Shown: positions 19,451-31,021, counted from the first letter of the stretch. The stretch: DNA of 64,000 bases from Takakia lepidozioides (GCA_030704615.1 CM060732.1:60865053-60929052); one strand, 5' to 3'. A program made the numbers and translations. The notes: generated by a model not told the origin, from the letters alone.

Positions 19451-20215
19451 CTAGTTTAGCATAGAGTGAGAATAGGGTGCCATAGCGCCACGTCATCATA
19501 GACACATCATCATTGCCACATCGTCATCATCAGCCACATCATCATAGACATGTCATCATCACCACATCGTCGTCAACCACTTCATCGGAGACACGTCATC
19601 ATCGCCATGTCATCGTCGTCAGCCACATCTTCGTCGTCGTTTTTCTTAAGAACCTACCCGGACTGCCCGAAAAAACCAAAAAAAAGTTCTCCGATCTTCG
19701 TGGAGGTGTTGAGTGCTCACCTCGGTTTCACTATTATTCTAGCAAGGACCGAAGCTCGGAGACTAGTTTAGCGTACAGCGGGAATAGGGTGCTATAGCAC
19801 CATGTCATCATTGCCACGTCATTGTCATCAGCCACATCATCATAGACACATAATTGTCACCACGTCGTCGTGGTTGTTTTTCTTAAGAACCTGCCCGGAT
19901 TGCCCGAAAAACCCAAGAAAAAAGTTCTCCAATTTACGTGGAGGTGTTGAGTGCCTAGTGCTTACCTTGATTTCACTATTATTCTAGCAACGGCTGAAGG
20001 TCGGGGACTAATTTAGCGTAGAGCAGGAATAGGGTGCCATAGCGCCACATCATCATAGACATGTCATCGTTGCCACGTCATCGCATACACGTCATCGTCG
20101 CCACGGCGTCGTCTTCAGCCACGTCATCGTCGTCGTTTTTCTGAAGAACCTGCCGGGACTGCCCAATAAAACCGAAAAAAAGTTCTCGGATTTTCGTGGA
20201 GGTGTTGAGTGTTGA
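19450..20215 (+). repeat. Three tandem units of 215-310 bp with GTCATCATCG-type core
   Basis: Each unit has the order AGACTAGTTTAGCGTAGAGC, GGAATAGGGTGCCATAGCGC, CACGTCATC/GTCATCATCG microsatellite, GTCGTTTTTCTTAAGAACCT, GCCCGGACTGCCCGAAAAA, GTGGAGGTGTTGAGTG. Units start near 19450, 19759 and 19996. Length differences lie in the CATC/CGTC core. A partial copy is at 32105-32190. The predicted short ORFs reflect the repeat. Confidence 0.85.
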
Positions 20216-20359
20216 GCCTTTTGATGGGCAGCGTATGGTCCGACACATACAGAGAGAATGTACTCGTAAGGCAGTGCTTGCTCAGTCCCATCGACCCTGT
20301 GGCTAGCAAAGGAAATAAATGCTGCCTTTGTGAGGGGCTTACTCCATCGTCGTCGTCAT

Positions 20360-21936
20360 CGTCTGTGCCAGCCTTGGAAACCTGGAAAAGGGCAAAGACG
20401 TCCATGGTTGCATCCTCAAAGCTGGATTTTGCCAGATATTGTTTAAGAGGCTGTCCTCGCTGACATGTATGCCAACTGCGGGAGCATGCAGCATGCAATA
20501 TGGCTCAACGAAATGTGGTCTCCTGGAACAGCATGATCGCAGGATATGCTCAACATGGGTGAGGAATGGAGGCTCTTGAGATCTATGACCAAATGCAACA
20601 GGCAGGGGTGATGCCCGGCAGGGTGACGTTACGTGTGTGCTCAATGCGTGTGGTAGGCTAGGGGCCCTGGAAAAGGGCGAAGAGGCGCATGCTCACATCA
20701 TCAAAGCTGGAATTTTGCAAGACATCTTTCTGGAGACTGCCCTGGTCGAAATGTACGCCAAATATGGGAGCACGAAGGATGCACTAAAAGTATTTGACAA
20801 ATTGGTTGAACGGGATGTGGTTTCCTAGAACGTCGTGATAGCGGGATATGCCCAGCAGAGGCCATTAAAATCTATGATAGTATCCAACAGGAAGGTGTGA
20901 TGCCCGACAGGGTCACGTTCATAATTTGTGTTCTCAATGCTTCTGCCAGCATGGTGGCCCTGCAGAAGGGCAAAGAGATCCATGCTGACATTGTCAAAAG
21001 CTGGAATTCCGTCACATATTAATTTGGAGACTGCCCTTGTTAACATGTGCCAAATGTGGGAGTGTAAGGGAGGCCTGTCTAGTGTTCAACAATATGGCTG
21101 AGCGAGACGTGGTCTCATGGAGTACAATGATTATAGGGTGTGCTCAGCACGGGTATGGTAGGAAGGCCCTGCAGCTATTTGATCAAATGCAACATGATGG
21201 TATGAAGCCAAAGAATATTAGTTTTATATCTCTTCTCCGCATGTAGCCATGCAGGCCTAGTGGAGGAAGGCAGTCACTATTTCAATCCAATGAGTCCAGA
21301 CTATGGCCTCACTCCTACAGTGGAGCATTTTGGCTGCATGGTGGACCTTCTTGGCCTGCAGGACGATCATTCGACGAGGCAGAAGAATTTATTAATAAAA
21401 TGCCAATTGAAGCAGGTGCTTTGGTGTGAGGGGCGATGCTTGGTGCCTCCAGAATCCATGGCAAGGTTGAGATGGCAGAACGCATGGCAAAGAAGATTCT
21501 GGAGTGTGATCCAAAGGACTCATCAGCTTATGTATTGCTCTCAAACATCTATGCAGCAGCTGGCAGGTGGGACGATGAAGCAATAGTGAGGAAAATGATG
21601 GAGGCCAGAGGTGTCAGAAAGGAGCCAGGGGGCAGTTGTATTGAGGTCCACAATCAGGTGCATTCATTCAGTGTAGAATACAAATTGCATCCACAAATTG
21701 AGGGAATCCATGCTGAGCTGAAGAGATTGTCTGGGCACATGAAGGAGGCCGGGTATGTGCCTGACACACACTTTGTATTACATGATGTTGAGGAGGAGCA
21801 AAAAGAATTTTTTCTTGCCTACTATAGTGAGAGGCTTGCGATTGCTTTTGGGCTCATCAGCATGCCCTATGGGACACCTATCTGCGTCATGAAGTATCAA
21901 ATGGGCCCCAAAATGATGCTATGGGAGTGGACTTGA
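20360..21936 (+). pseudogene. PLS-class PPR gene with E and truncated DYW domain, dead
   Basis: Recognisable repeats follow one another across shifting frames: CASLGNLEKGKDVHG near 20370, NACGRLGALEKGEEAHAHII near 20640, VDMYAK-like motifs, AERDVVSWSTMIIGCAQHGY near 21100, then [12 protein letters not shown] near 21320. The last frame (21436-21936) holds the E/E+ region ([36 protein letters not shown]) and the start of the DYW deaminase (GYVPDTHFVLHDVEEEQKE, YYSERLAIAFGLI). It ends before the zinc-binding CDDCH and terminal DYW. DYW proteins edit C to U in organelle RNA (family knowledge). Several frameshifts and stops (e.g. 20827) rule out function. Confidence 0.9.
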
Positions 21937-22730
21937 TCGGCAGGTGCAGCATCCTTGTATGCATTTTGTTTTGCTTTTACTCCGGATGGTCACCTCTCCC
22001 TCTCCTACTCAGTTTGAAAGTTTCTCATTTCTACAAATGTAGTTGAAACCTCTTAGGACTCTCTTTGAAGGTCATTTTCTCTGCCCAGTTGGATCCAGAG
22101 AGTTTATTTTCTGAATTATGACCCACGTGACGTTTTGAAAGTTTTGGACCAATGTATCTCTTTAACTATCTCAGTTTCAGGATTTCTTGTCTGTGCCTGT
22201 GATTGTCCTTTTAGTCCTCCAATACATTAGCCTCAAATCAGGCGATATTTCTCCTTTTGGTTTTGTTTGCGTATGAGATTCAGGGTTGAAGACGTGTTGC
22301 CTGTCATGTAGAGATTAATTGTAAGCTATCCAGGGTAGTAACCATGTAACTCAGTCCAGGGGTTTGGGAGGGAAAATTGGGCAAAATTGTGGCTTTCTCA
22401 GCAAGTTGACTCACATGAGGATGAATTGTGATTTTGCAACTGGGGGAAGAGCTTCCCTCCTTGGGGCCAATAAGGGAGAGTCACACCCCTTGATCTATTA
22501 ATACAACTTCCTTTGCAGAATTTACAGATCTCGAGGTGTTTAGATCCTATCCCAATCTTGTTGTTCCTGCTATGATAGGCTTAAAGCTGCTTTTTCCTCT
22601 CTTCTCTCTCACAGGTGATACAAGGGCAGCAGCATGTGTGGAGGGGTGAACAACCTCCAGGGATCTCAAAAACTAGCTCAAGGTAATGGGCATTGGGTTA
22701 CATCCAGCATCTTAACATGGAGTTTATTCA
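21937..22730. other. No gene seen
   Basis: T-rich sequence between the two PPR relics. No RNA gene or domain is recognised. Confidence 0.4.
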
Positions 22731-22736
22731 AATGTC

Positions 22737-22860
22737 TGCAGGGTTGTTTGATCCATCAATGCCACCCGAGTTTATAGGCAAAGAGATCATGAAATGCTTG
22801 GAGCTTGCCAAGAATGGTGTCCATGCACTGTTGTTAGTTCTGTCTGTAACCAGGTTATAC
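22737..22860 (+). pseudogene. AIG1/GIMAP-type GTPase exon fragment
   Basis: After a CTGCAG splice-acceptor-like site, the frame reads GLFDPSMPPEFIGKEI then MKCLELAKNGVHALLLVLSV. This matches the switch II (G3) to G4-proximal part of AIG1 GTPases, where DTPGLFD is followed by a charged helix and an LLVLSV strand. No P-loop exon is visible upstream. The fragment stands alone between PPR relics, so it is either a captured exon or the last remains of a gene. Confidence 0.65.
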
Positions 22861-22929
22861 CCAGGTTATGTGCTCACAATTTTGGGTGAATCAGGGTGAA
22901 TTATGAGCCTCTTGCTCATGGGCTCATGG

Positions 22930-24190
22930 ATTAGTTTCTCCCGGCAGCTCTGGAACAGGGAAAATGCCTCCATGCGGGCATCATCAAAGCTGGACTCGAG
23001 TCAGATGTCCAAGTAGGGAATGCACTTTTTAGCATGTACTGCAAGTGCAAGACTGTGGCGGATGCATGCCAGGTATTCAATGATATGCTTCAACGGGATG
23101 TGGTCTCATGAAATGCGATGATGCAGGGTTTGCTTAACAAGGGCATCGCAAAGAGGCCTTTGAACTCTTTCAACAGATGCAGCAAGAAGGCATGCATACA
23201 AATGTGATCACGATCATGAGCATCCCTTCCCTCATGTGCCAGCATAGACCAGGGAAAGTAGCTCATTATCAAAGCTGGGTTTGAGTCAGATGAGCTGGTT
23301 AACCTGTACTACAAATGTGAGAGCCCAGTGGATGTGCGGCAAGTGTTCTGTGAAAATGCCCAAACAAGATGTGATGTCCTGGAATGCAATGATTGCTGGA
23401 TCTGCTCAGAATGGTCATGGTGAAGAAGCTTTAAACTTCTTTTGACAAATGCAAAAAGCAGGCACCAAGCCTGACAGGGACATTTTCATCAGTATTCTTT
23501 GAAGGATGTGCCGGTCTGGGAGCCTTGGAAGAGTGCAAATTGGTCCATGCTCAGATCAATAAATGTGGATTTGCACCCCCCTTGCTTGATGCCTGTAAAA
23601 TTCTTGGCAATGTGAAGCTAGCAGAATGTGCAGCAAAATGCATACTTCAGTGGGATCCACAACACCCTGCAGCTGTTGAACATGTACACTGCTTCTGGTA
23701 GATGGAATGTTAAAGCATAAGGCAAAAAAAATGTAGGACAGGTATGAGGAAGGACCCTAGGGCGCAGCTGCAGTGAGGTTGACAACCTGGTGTATGTAGT
23801 TGTGGAATATAGACTGCATCCCAAAGTTGAGATCTAAGATATCATCCTGGGTATATGAAGGAGGGTTGAAAGACCTACGGAAGAATGAACGACATGCACT
23901 GTTGGCTACTACACCTGAGGCCTGTGCATTTACCCTCCAATAGGTGTTTTGTGGAGCCTGAGCAAGAAGTATTCTCTCTGGCATCACAGCAGGAAGCTGG
24001 CAATTTCTTCTGGGCTTATCAGCACGTCCTCTGGGATGCCCATTCACGTCATCTAGAACATTCAGGTGATGGTGACTGCTAGACCACCACCAAGTTCATC
24101 TCAAAGATTGTTTGAGCAAGTTGTTGTAATGGATACCAACTACTTCCACCACTTCAAGACGGTGATTAGTGTATATTTGGTGGAGAAACA
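22930..24190 (+). pseudogene. Second PPR-DYW gene relic, heavily degraded
   Basis: Pieces in order: AALEQGKCLHAGIIKAGLES, VGNALFSMYCKCKTVADACQ, FNDMLQRDVVS then a TGA (about 22950-23110); a second repeat with IIKAGFESDELV (23265-23320); an E-domain-like tail with LLNMYTASGRWN (23680) and SEVDNLVYVVVEYRLHPK (23770-23830); and a DYW trace (RKLAISSGLIST, then VVVMDTNYFHHFKTV at 24125-24160). Stops and frameshifts are frequent. It has decayed further than the copy at 20360-21936. Confidence 0.85.
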
Positions 24191-24744
24191 AGGAAATTGC
24201 GTGAAAGAAAGAACAGTATTTTGATACGTGAGGGTGCAAAAGGCAGAATATTGAAACCATCAGGGGCAGCAAGCCAGAACAAAATTCAGGCTTTTCACTA
24301 CACAAGAAGCACCAACGGTAGCATTCTCTTAAACTGAAAGAAGTGTGACAATCAATTGGATAGTAAGTGCAAGCTACCCATGGTGATGATCACATTTTTT
24401 ATTGCAGAATTATCCTCAAGTAGGAGCACAAGTAAACAGAGAGGTTCTAGCAGACCAGCAGCTTTATGTGGTCAAATGACACTTAGTCAGATGAGAGAGA
24501 TGACCATATCCACAGGGATCCTACTAATTTTAGAAGAAGCCTAGGTGGGAAAGTAGACTAACTTCTAGTAATATGAACCCTTGCAGTAGACTGCAGTCCA
24601 GAACAATACAGTAAACATATGATGCAGACAGAACATCATCAGAGTTGGAGCAAACAAACAATCTAAGTGGGATACTTACAAATGCTACAAATCACCAAAG
24701 TGTTTTTCGTCAACGTCAATGTTCAACACGCTGCTAGTCACAGC
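24191..24744. other. 3' flank of the aldehyde dehydrogenase gene
   Basis: AT-rich, with no coding signal. It presumably contains the 3' UTR of the gene at 24745-28090; no clear polyadenylation signal was chosen. Confidence 0.4.
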
Positions 24745-27700
24745 CTAGAGCCAGGCAGGGTCGTGCAACGGTGTAACAACTGCCTTCACTTGTGTGTAGT
24801 TGTTCAATCCATAGCTACCCTTCTCACGCCCGATCCCACTCTGCTTGTAGCCACCGAATGGAATTGAGACATCAAAGACGTCATAACAATTGGTCCAGAT
24901 AGTCCCAGCTTTTAAGGCACGGCTGAGAGTATTGGCTATATCCAAGTTTTTGGTGAAAATACCTGCAGCCAGTCCATAGGGTGTATCGTTTGCCCGCCGT
25001 ACCACCTGGAAAGGAGAGAGAACACATCAATGAGACAGTGGCCTAGTGGGTCTCTGGAAAATTTCCTGGCTCTTATTGTGTATGAAATAAAACTAGGTGC
25101 CATGGGTCCGATTCTGGCAGGAGATAACTTCTGCCAGACCGTGCCATGGCAAGAACAACATGCTTTTGCAATAGAAGGTTTACTTACAGTTAAAAAGATC
25201 TCAACTACTGTGCACCCTGAAACATACCTCCTCTAAAGTCTTGTACTTTGAAATTGACTGCACAGGTCCAAAGATTTCCTCCTTGAAAATTTTCATGTCA
25301 TCTTTGACATCACTGAAGATGGTGGGCTTGATGTAGTAGCCCTTGCTTCCCAAACGACCTCCACCTTTACAGCCAGCATTCACCAAAGAAATTATAAAAG
25401 ATGTGCAGAACTAAAACTGAGTGTGTGCAGTCAATGAGCAGTAATACGCATGATTCCCGGTCCCCCTTTTGCCTTCTGTTGGGAGGAGAAGAGCAATATG
25501 AATTACTCGAGTGCCCTCTATCGTAACCACCTTTTGGATTTTTTGAACTTATTGAACTTTCAGTCAAATAGTACCGAATAACCTAATAAATTTGAAGATT
25601 GTTTGTGGTGGGATACATGACTGGAGCATGTATCACTGAATCTTCACTCAGGGCATCTGCACTAAGGACTGGCCCTCTCTTCTTCTGCCCCTCTTCTAAG
25701 TCCCACTACCGGAGTGAGCCCCTAAGGTAGTCTGTTCCCTTTTGTTCCCCCCACACTGGGCGCGGGGTCAATGGCCACAAGGCACAGCAAACAACGTCTT
25801 ATGAGTACATTTCTTGGGTCAATGGCAGTACAACCACAGCATGATACAGCTGCAGTACTGAGATATTCCACCACATACTTTCTACGAGATGATGTCCATG
25901 GAAGGGTATCAATTAATGCTTGATTCCTGTGACTGAATCCTTGTATGTACTACAACAATTTTAGTTTGAGTCTCGACCCCCAGGAACACACTGGCTTGGA
26001 TAGGCTTCATATCCCGCAGGTTATGTGCCCATAAGGTAAAATTGGCAGCACATTCTCTCCCTGTTCCTCTCTGAGGATGCCCTTGTTGCACTAGGCACCA
26101 GGCTGTCAAGTATGCCAGTCCTTAAACCAACAGTGAATTTCCTGTATGCAGATTGTCATGAGCGCGCAAGTGCTACTATGCTGAGGTCAGGCTCAGCTTC
26201 CACACCCTGGTGAGATGAACCCACAACCAGGTCCGGGACCATCATATCCCATGGAAACTATGCCCCAAAGGGCATGCCATGGGTACAACATAATATCCGG
26301 ATGATACAATTTTTCCCCTAGACAATTGATATCACATCCACCTTGTCAATCCCGAATCAAAGTGCACACACCTTTACAGATTCAAGGACAAAAGCATTCT
26401 GGCCATACCTGTCACGAGCCTTGCTCCTTGCTCCTGTCCAACATCGATGTATCCCAAAATTTTGTCAAACTGTGTTTTGTCTACTTGTGGTCCCTGTTCC
26501 ACCCCACCCTTGAAAGGGTCACCCACGACCCTTTTCAATGCCCGGGCTGTGGCTTTTTCTAGAAACTCATCGTAGATTTTCTCATGCACAAAGGTGCGTG
26601 AACCAGCACAGCAGCATTGGCCCTGGTTGAAGAAGAGAGCAAAATGGGAGAGCTCGACAGCAGCATCTATGTCTGAATCCTCACAGATAATAAAGGGAGA
26701 CTTTCCACCCAATTCCAGTGTCACCGGCTTCAGATTGCTCCTTGCAGCCGCGGCCATGATCAGCTTACCGACCTCAGTTGAACCTGCCAGCCAAATCAAA
26801 ATGGAATCCTCACTGATTCTGCAAAGTTTCTTTCTCATGAAGGACCACACAATCCACATTCAGAGAAGCCTCCAGATGGAAAGCACCACAAGCCAAAGCA
26901 TCTGACAATTTTATCACCTCACCTCCAATATACCCTAGGCTGGGCAGCTTTATAAGTGGCATCAGAATATCATTTTGTATCTGAAATGCAGGAGTTTTGA
27001 GTTGAAATTCTATCAAACTGCTGCAAGGCCAGATTCAATCCACAAACAACTTCTTCCAACTAAGGCTGGACCAGTTGAGAAGATCTTTTGATTCTACCAA
27101 CCAAAAAACATCATGCAACTACCCTTTCTCCAAAGGTTGAGATGTGCTAATGCTATGATCAACGTCACAGAGTGATTGGTCGCTCTTGGTGGAATTACCT
27201 GTGAATGCCACTTTATCAATATCCATGTGGCTTGCAATTGCTCCGCCTGCTGTAGGACCATAGCCTGGTATAATATTAAGAACTCCCGGTGGAATACCAG
27301 CGTCAAGAGCAAGCTTTCCTGCCAGAAGTGCAGATAGAGGAGTTTGTTCCGCTGGCTTCAGCACAACCGTGTTTCCAGCTGCCAGGGCTGGCGCTACCTT
27401 CCAACTAAACATCACAAGAGGAAAATTCCATGGAATAATTTGGCCCACTACTCCAATCGGTTCATGGTAAGTGTGTGCCAGGTAGGATCCCTCTGTTGGT
27501 ATAGTCTGGCCAGTAATCTTATCGGCCCAGCCTGCATAGTAACGGAAAAGCTTGGAGACCCCTGGAACCTCAGCGTATCGGGCTTGCAAGTAGGGCTTCC
27601 CACTATCCAGTGTATCAAGCGCTGCGAGATCATCTGCATGCTGATCCAGCAAATCGGCATACTTCAACAGGATCCGAGCTCTCTCACTAGCGGGCAACCT

Positions 27701-28090
27701 TGGCCAGAGGCCTTCCTCAAATGCTTTCCTGGCAGCTGCCACCGCCCGATTCACATCCTCTTCGTCTCCCTCGGCTACATGAGCGATAACTTCCTCACTT
27801 CTGGGATCGATCGTTGCAAACGTCTTGCCGGAAGCAGAATCCACAAACTCCCCATTGATGAGCAGCTTGGTGTACTGCACCTCCACGGGTGCCTTGGAAG
27901 GGGTCTCCAGCTCCTCCGCTGCTGCAGCAGCGCCATAGCTCCGCACAGCTGAAGCCCTCACACCCTCCCGAATTGTTGATGCGTAGAGCGACCCATGATT
28001 CCTCTGCGACACTCTGCTGCCTGCCGAAGCACGCAGCATTCCAGACAGCAGCGACGCCGCACTCCTGGCCTTACTCGCCATGCCTGCCAT
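24745..28090 (-). CDS. Aldehyde dehydrogenase, ALDH2B type, probably mitochondrial; intact, four exons
   Basis: Exons on the minus strand: 28090-27199, 26783-26409, 25364-25228, 25005-24745. All junctions are GT-AG, the total is 1665 nt and the product is 554 residues, within the usual range for plant ALDH2B. The enzyme oxidises aldehydes such as acetaldehyde to acids with NAD+. Residues 1-50 are rich in Ala, Ser and Arg without acidic clusters, typical of a mitochondrial presequence. Motifs: IPWNFPL cofactor region, FTGSTEVGK nucleotide-binding turn across the exon 1/2 junction, general base Glu321 in LELGGKSP, nucleophile Cys355 in GQCCCAG, and IFGPVQSI and PFGGYKQSG in the C-terminal part. 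ATG at 28090 was preferred to a start 16 codons upstream because it gives a clean presequence; ATG 28081 is an alternative. Intron 2 carries a dispersed repeat at 25690-25815. Confidence 0.95.
25690..25815 (+). repeat. Dispersed LINE-tail-like repeat in ALDH intron 2
   Basis: CTAAGTCCCACTACCGGAGT, GAGCCCCTAAGGTAGT, GTTCCCTTTTGTTCC, ATGGCCACAAGGC and TCTTATGAGTACAT match 52590-52720, which lies downstream of a LINE C-terminus. It is probably a 3' piece of the same family. A third copy covers 33165-33400. Confidence 0.7.
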
Positions 28091-28305
28091 CTCCGTCTGC
28101 TCAATTCCCCTCTCTCCCCCCTGCACCACCACCAACACTCCTCACAAATATAGAAACCGATCAACAACCAAAGTTACCTGATTTAACACTGCGGTCCCAA
28201 CATCCAAAACTGGATTGCTTATACAAGCCGAGCTGACATCCGCCCATGTACGCCGGGAAACCTCCCCCCAGGCGGCGCCCTGCCGGAGACCATGCCAAAC
28301 ACTCT
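28091..28305 (-). promoter_or_regulatory. 5' flank of the aldehyde dehydrogenase gene
   Basis: The leader and core promoter must lie here. No confident TATA box was picked out. The dispersed repeat R1 begins at about 28306, only ~215 bp upstream of the start codon. Confidence 0.35.
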
Positions 28306-28472
28306 TATCGCCACCATATTCTTGAGCCCTAAGGGCTTATTATTTTATTTTATTTTCACAAGGGAGAGAATTGAGGAAGAGAGAAGTATCATTGGAGGAT
28401 TGTTGTTATTATTATTATATCTGAGGTACATTTTTTCTGTTTACAAACAATTTTTAAAGAAAGAAACAATAG

Positions 28473-28755
28473 GTTAAAAGTTGATGTGGCAGATTCTGCC
28501 ACTTTTTCGGCCTAATTCTCAGGCCGAATCGGCCACCCAGGGCAGAATCGGCAGGGATGGCCAATTATGCACAGAGGATGGCAGGCCTATCACCCAGGCC
28601 CATGTCGTCAGCCATCAACCCGCCCACTTTCCCACTGAGGCTCGCCCGTTCATATCCTCTCCAGGGCTCTGAATCTGGGCAATCGATATAGGATAATCGA
28701 ACCGCAATCATATTGCGCCACGTAGCGGCGAGAATCCGCCACACCTGCTTTTAAC
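28473..28755 (+). mobile_element. MITE copy 1, terminal repeat GTTAAAAG...GGTGTGG-type
   Basis: It starts GTTAAAAGTTGATGTGG and ends CCACACCTGCTTTTAAC, whose reverse complement is GTTAAAAGCAGGTGTGG. The interior is rich in GGCCGAATCGGCC-like inverted motifs and has no ORF. It lies in inverted orientation to copy 2, so the pair could form a large hairpin. Confidence 0.7.
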
Positions 28756-28976
28756 ACCAGTGGACGGCCGTGTTTGGCTGACTCTACCCTGTGCGCGGCC
28801 ATAGGGCTCGCTCTGACGGGCTCGCCCAAAGGCCGCTTGCAGGGCAGAATCGGCCAAACATGGCCCGTTCTCTAGTACAAAATGTATCCCAGTTTGAGAG
28901 GGAAATCAACTGGCAGCATGTCAAGCTCTCTTTGAAAGAACGGGCAGGGTAGGGCCCATCTGGCCCGTTCACTGGC

Positions 28977-29237
28977 GTTAAAAGCAGGTGTGGTGTATTC
29001 TCACCACTATGTGACGCAATATGATTGAGGTTCAATTATCCCATATCCATTGCCCAGATTCAGAGCCCTGCCCCCAAAGAGGATATAAACGGGGCGAGTA
29101 GCTTACGTCATGGGCCTCGGTGGTAGCTCTGCCGTCCTCTGTGCGTAATCGGCCATCCCTGCCCATTCTGCCCTGGGTGGCCGATTCGGCCTGAGTTAGG
29201 CTAAAAAAGTGGCGAAATACACCACACCTGTTTTAAC
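28977..29237 (-). mobile_element. MITE copy 2, inverted relative to copy 1
   Basis: Bounded by GTTAAAAGCAGGTGTGGTG and CACCACACCTGTTTTAAC. Its reverse complement follows copy 1 through GGCCGAATCGGCCACCCAGG and GCAGGGATGGCC. It is slightly shorter than copy 1. Confidence 0.7.
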
Positions 29238-29524
29238 GAAAGCATCAAGGCTCTGCACGATTCTAGCAATTGTTTTTTCATTTTATGCCCCATATTTGAT
29301 TTGTACAAATAGCTGATCCATTTGTCCGGTCAACACTGGCATCTGACGATTTTTCGCCAGAAAAGAGATACTAATAACCAGGGATATAGGTATATATTAT
29401 TTAGAGCTTCTTGTGTAGATTTTACCTCTAAAAGGGATATTTTGGTCTACAAAGGTCTAATCCCTAGGAAATAATTTTTAAAAATATATTTACTATACCT
29501 CACATTCTCTTAATAATTCAACTT

Positions 29525-30280
29525 AAAGCTTTAACCCTATGGAATCTCTGGAAGGTGAGATGTGCTTTTGTCTTTGAAGGGAGACCACCCCATGGGCAGG
29601 TCTATTCTTTTTAATATCTACCAAGACCTGCTTACCGAGGGGAGGAAGGCCTGGGATACCCTGTGTGCAGCTGTTTCCAGATCTTCTAAAGAACCTGGTA
29701 GGCAGCTCATCAATAGATTTCTGCAGTCCTGGGGCAAAAACGACACTCTCGGTTGTCTTCCCAACATGTGGTACTGCTGGAAACTCACCACTCCCAATTC
29801 TTGGGATATCTCCTGGTGATGGAGATGACAACGACTTCAACTAGAGGCACAAGAAGCCTCGTGTTGCCAAGTTTAGGACACGTCTTAGATTCTAGCATAT
29901 GGCACTTGTCTCTTCTTATAATATTCTCTAGCCCAGGTCATCACATTTGACCCCCTAGAGCTTTTCTAGCTGAGCATCTTCCCTGTTGGTTACCAGCATT
30001 CCTATGTAGGCTAACCTCCTCGTTTTTCCTCGTGCACTTGCTGCATTCTTCTCTGTCAGACACACCTCCTGGCTTATTTCCTCATGCATATTCTGCATCC
30101 TTCTCTGTCACAGTCTTCTCTTCGTTACTAACTAGTATGCTTGATCACGGGGAAGTTCCCCCCAGTCAGCCTTTGACGGCCTCCCTGGTGGTTATTTTTT
30201 CCACCTTATGTGAACCTTTATTCTATTTAATTTGATTAAAAGGGCTTCTGTCCCCTTTCTATTTTTTTTTTTTTTTAAAA
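29525..30280 (+). mobile_element. 5'-truncated LINE inserted into R1, with CAACTT target duplication
   Basis: R1 copy C reads through ...AATTCAACTTGTAAGAAT; in copy B this is split, with CAACTT at 29519-29524 and again at 30281-30286. The insert begins with a frame reading TLWNLWKVRCAFVFEG, typical of the region after the RT in plant LINEs. It ends in a long T/A-rich tract after TTTAATTTGATTAAAAGGGC, typical of a LINE 3' end. No complete ORF survives. Confidence 0.65.
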
Positions 30281-30340
30281 CAACTTGTAAGAATAATGAA
30301 TAATGATAATATGATTGCATTATATATATACATATATATA

Positions 30341-30955
30341 TGACACCAGCCGGAACTAGCGTAAATAAGAGCCTCTTTCCCTTCTTCTCTTTGCGGGTAC
30401 TACCCGCTTTCAAGGATGGGCTCTATCAGCCATTGTTCAGGATTAGAGCAGTGAGTGATGTGATAGCTGTAAAATGTATGGTGCTTAGAAAGGAAGTGGT
30501 GTACTTAAAAGGTACTTTGAGGTTTTCTTTTAGGATGTGGACATTATGGCTATGTGCAACTCCCCTCGCAGGGTGATAATAATCAAGAGGGCCACGTTCC
30601 ATCCATGTTGACAAAGGGTCATTATGAGGGGTTCGTATTTGTCGCGGGTCCATGGATAAGTAAGATATCCAAACAGAGTCGTGATAGGTAGCAACAAGGG
30701 TGGACCATACATGTGCATGGCATGAGCCACGAGGGTATAATGCGATCTGGTGGCCTTCCTTGGAATGTTCTTGCATTGATGAGGTTGAACCATTTGGACC
30801 TAGGGTGTGACGTAGAACTTTTTTAGGAGTTGTTTGACTCATCGATTATGTCGGGTTATATGGAGTCCGTGGATTATGGGGTAGGTGCAATGGAGAAGAA
30901 GGTGCGGTCATGTGTCTATTTGGGGTGGTTGGACGTGACATACTAGCGTACAATG
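30341..30955 (-). other. Unresolved, possibly the distal 3' part of the next LINE
   Basis: It is continuous on the minus strand with the LINE at 31018-31870. A 139-codon minus-strand frame (30842-30426) has no recognisable domain. A piece reading KWFNLINARTFQGRPPD hints at a LINE C-terminus, but I cannot support a call. Confidence 0.3.
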
Positions 30956-30968
30956 TTTGTTAGGGTAT

Positions 30969-31021
30969 AATACAAGAGACACCATAATTTACGCTTCCTG
31001 AGGGAGGCGTCAAATATTTAT
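30969..31021 (+). mobile_element. 53-bp 5'-truncated SINE piece with 13-bp target duplication
   Basis: AGAGACACCATAATTTACGC followed by TTCCTGAGGGAGGCGTC matches the 3' part of the SINE at 17978-18152. TTTGTTAGGGTAT flanks it at 30956-30968 and 31022-31034. It sits inside the LINE, so it is younger than that LINE. Confidence 0.8.

Larger units (their letters stand above)
28306..29524 (+). repeat. Dispersed repeat R1, copy B, interrupted by two MITEs
   Basis: 28306-28472, 28870-28940 and 29238-29524 match copy A (1634-3110) and copy C (18690-19345) in order. The sequence between them is the MITE pair at 28473-28755 and 28977-29237 plus a short GC-rich linker. The copy resumes at 30281 after a LINE insertion. 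Confidence 0.7.

Noticed and set aside
30426-30842. 139-codon minus-strand ORF
   Set aside because: No domain, and it lies downstream of a LINE relic. Kept only as an unresolved stretch.
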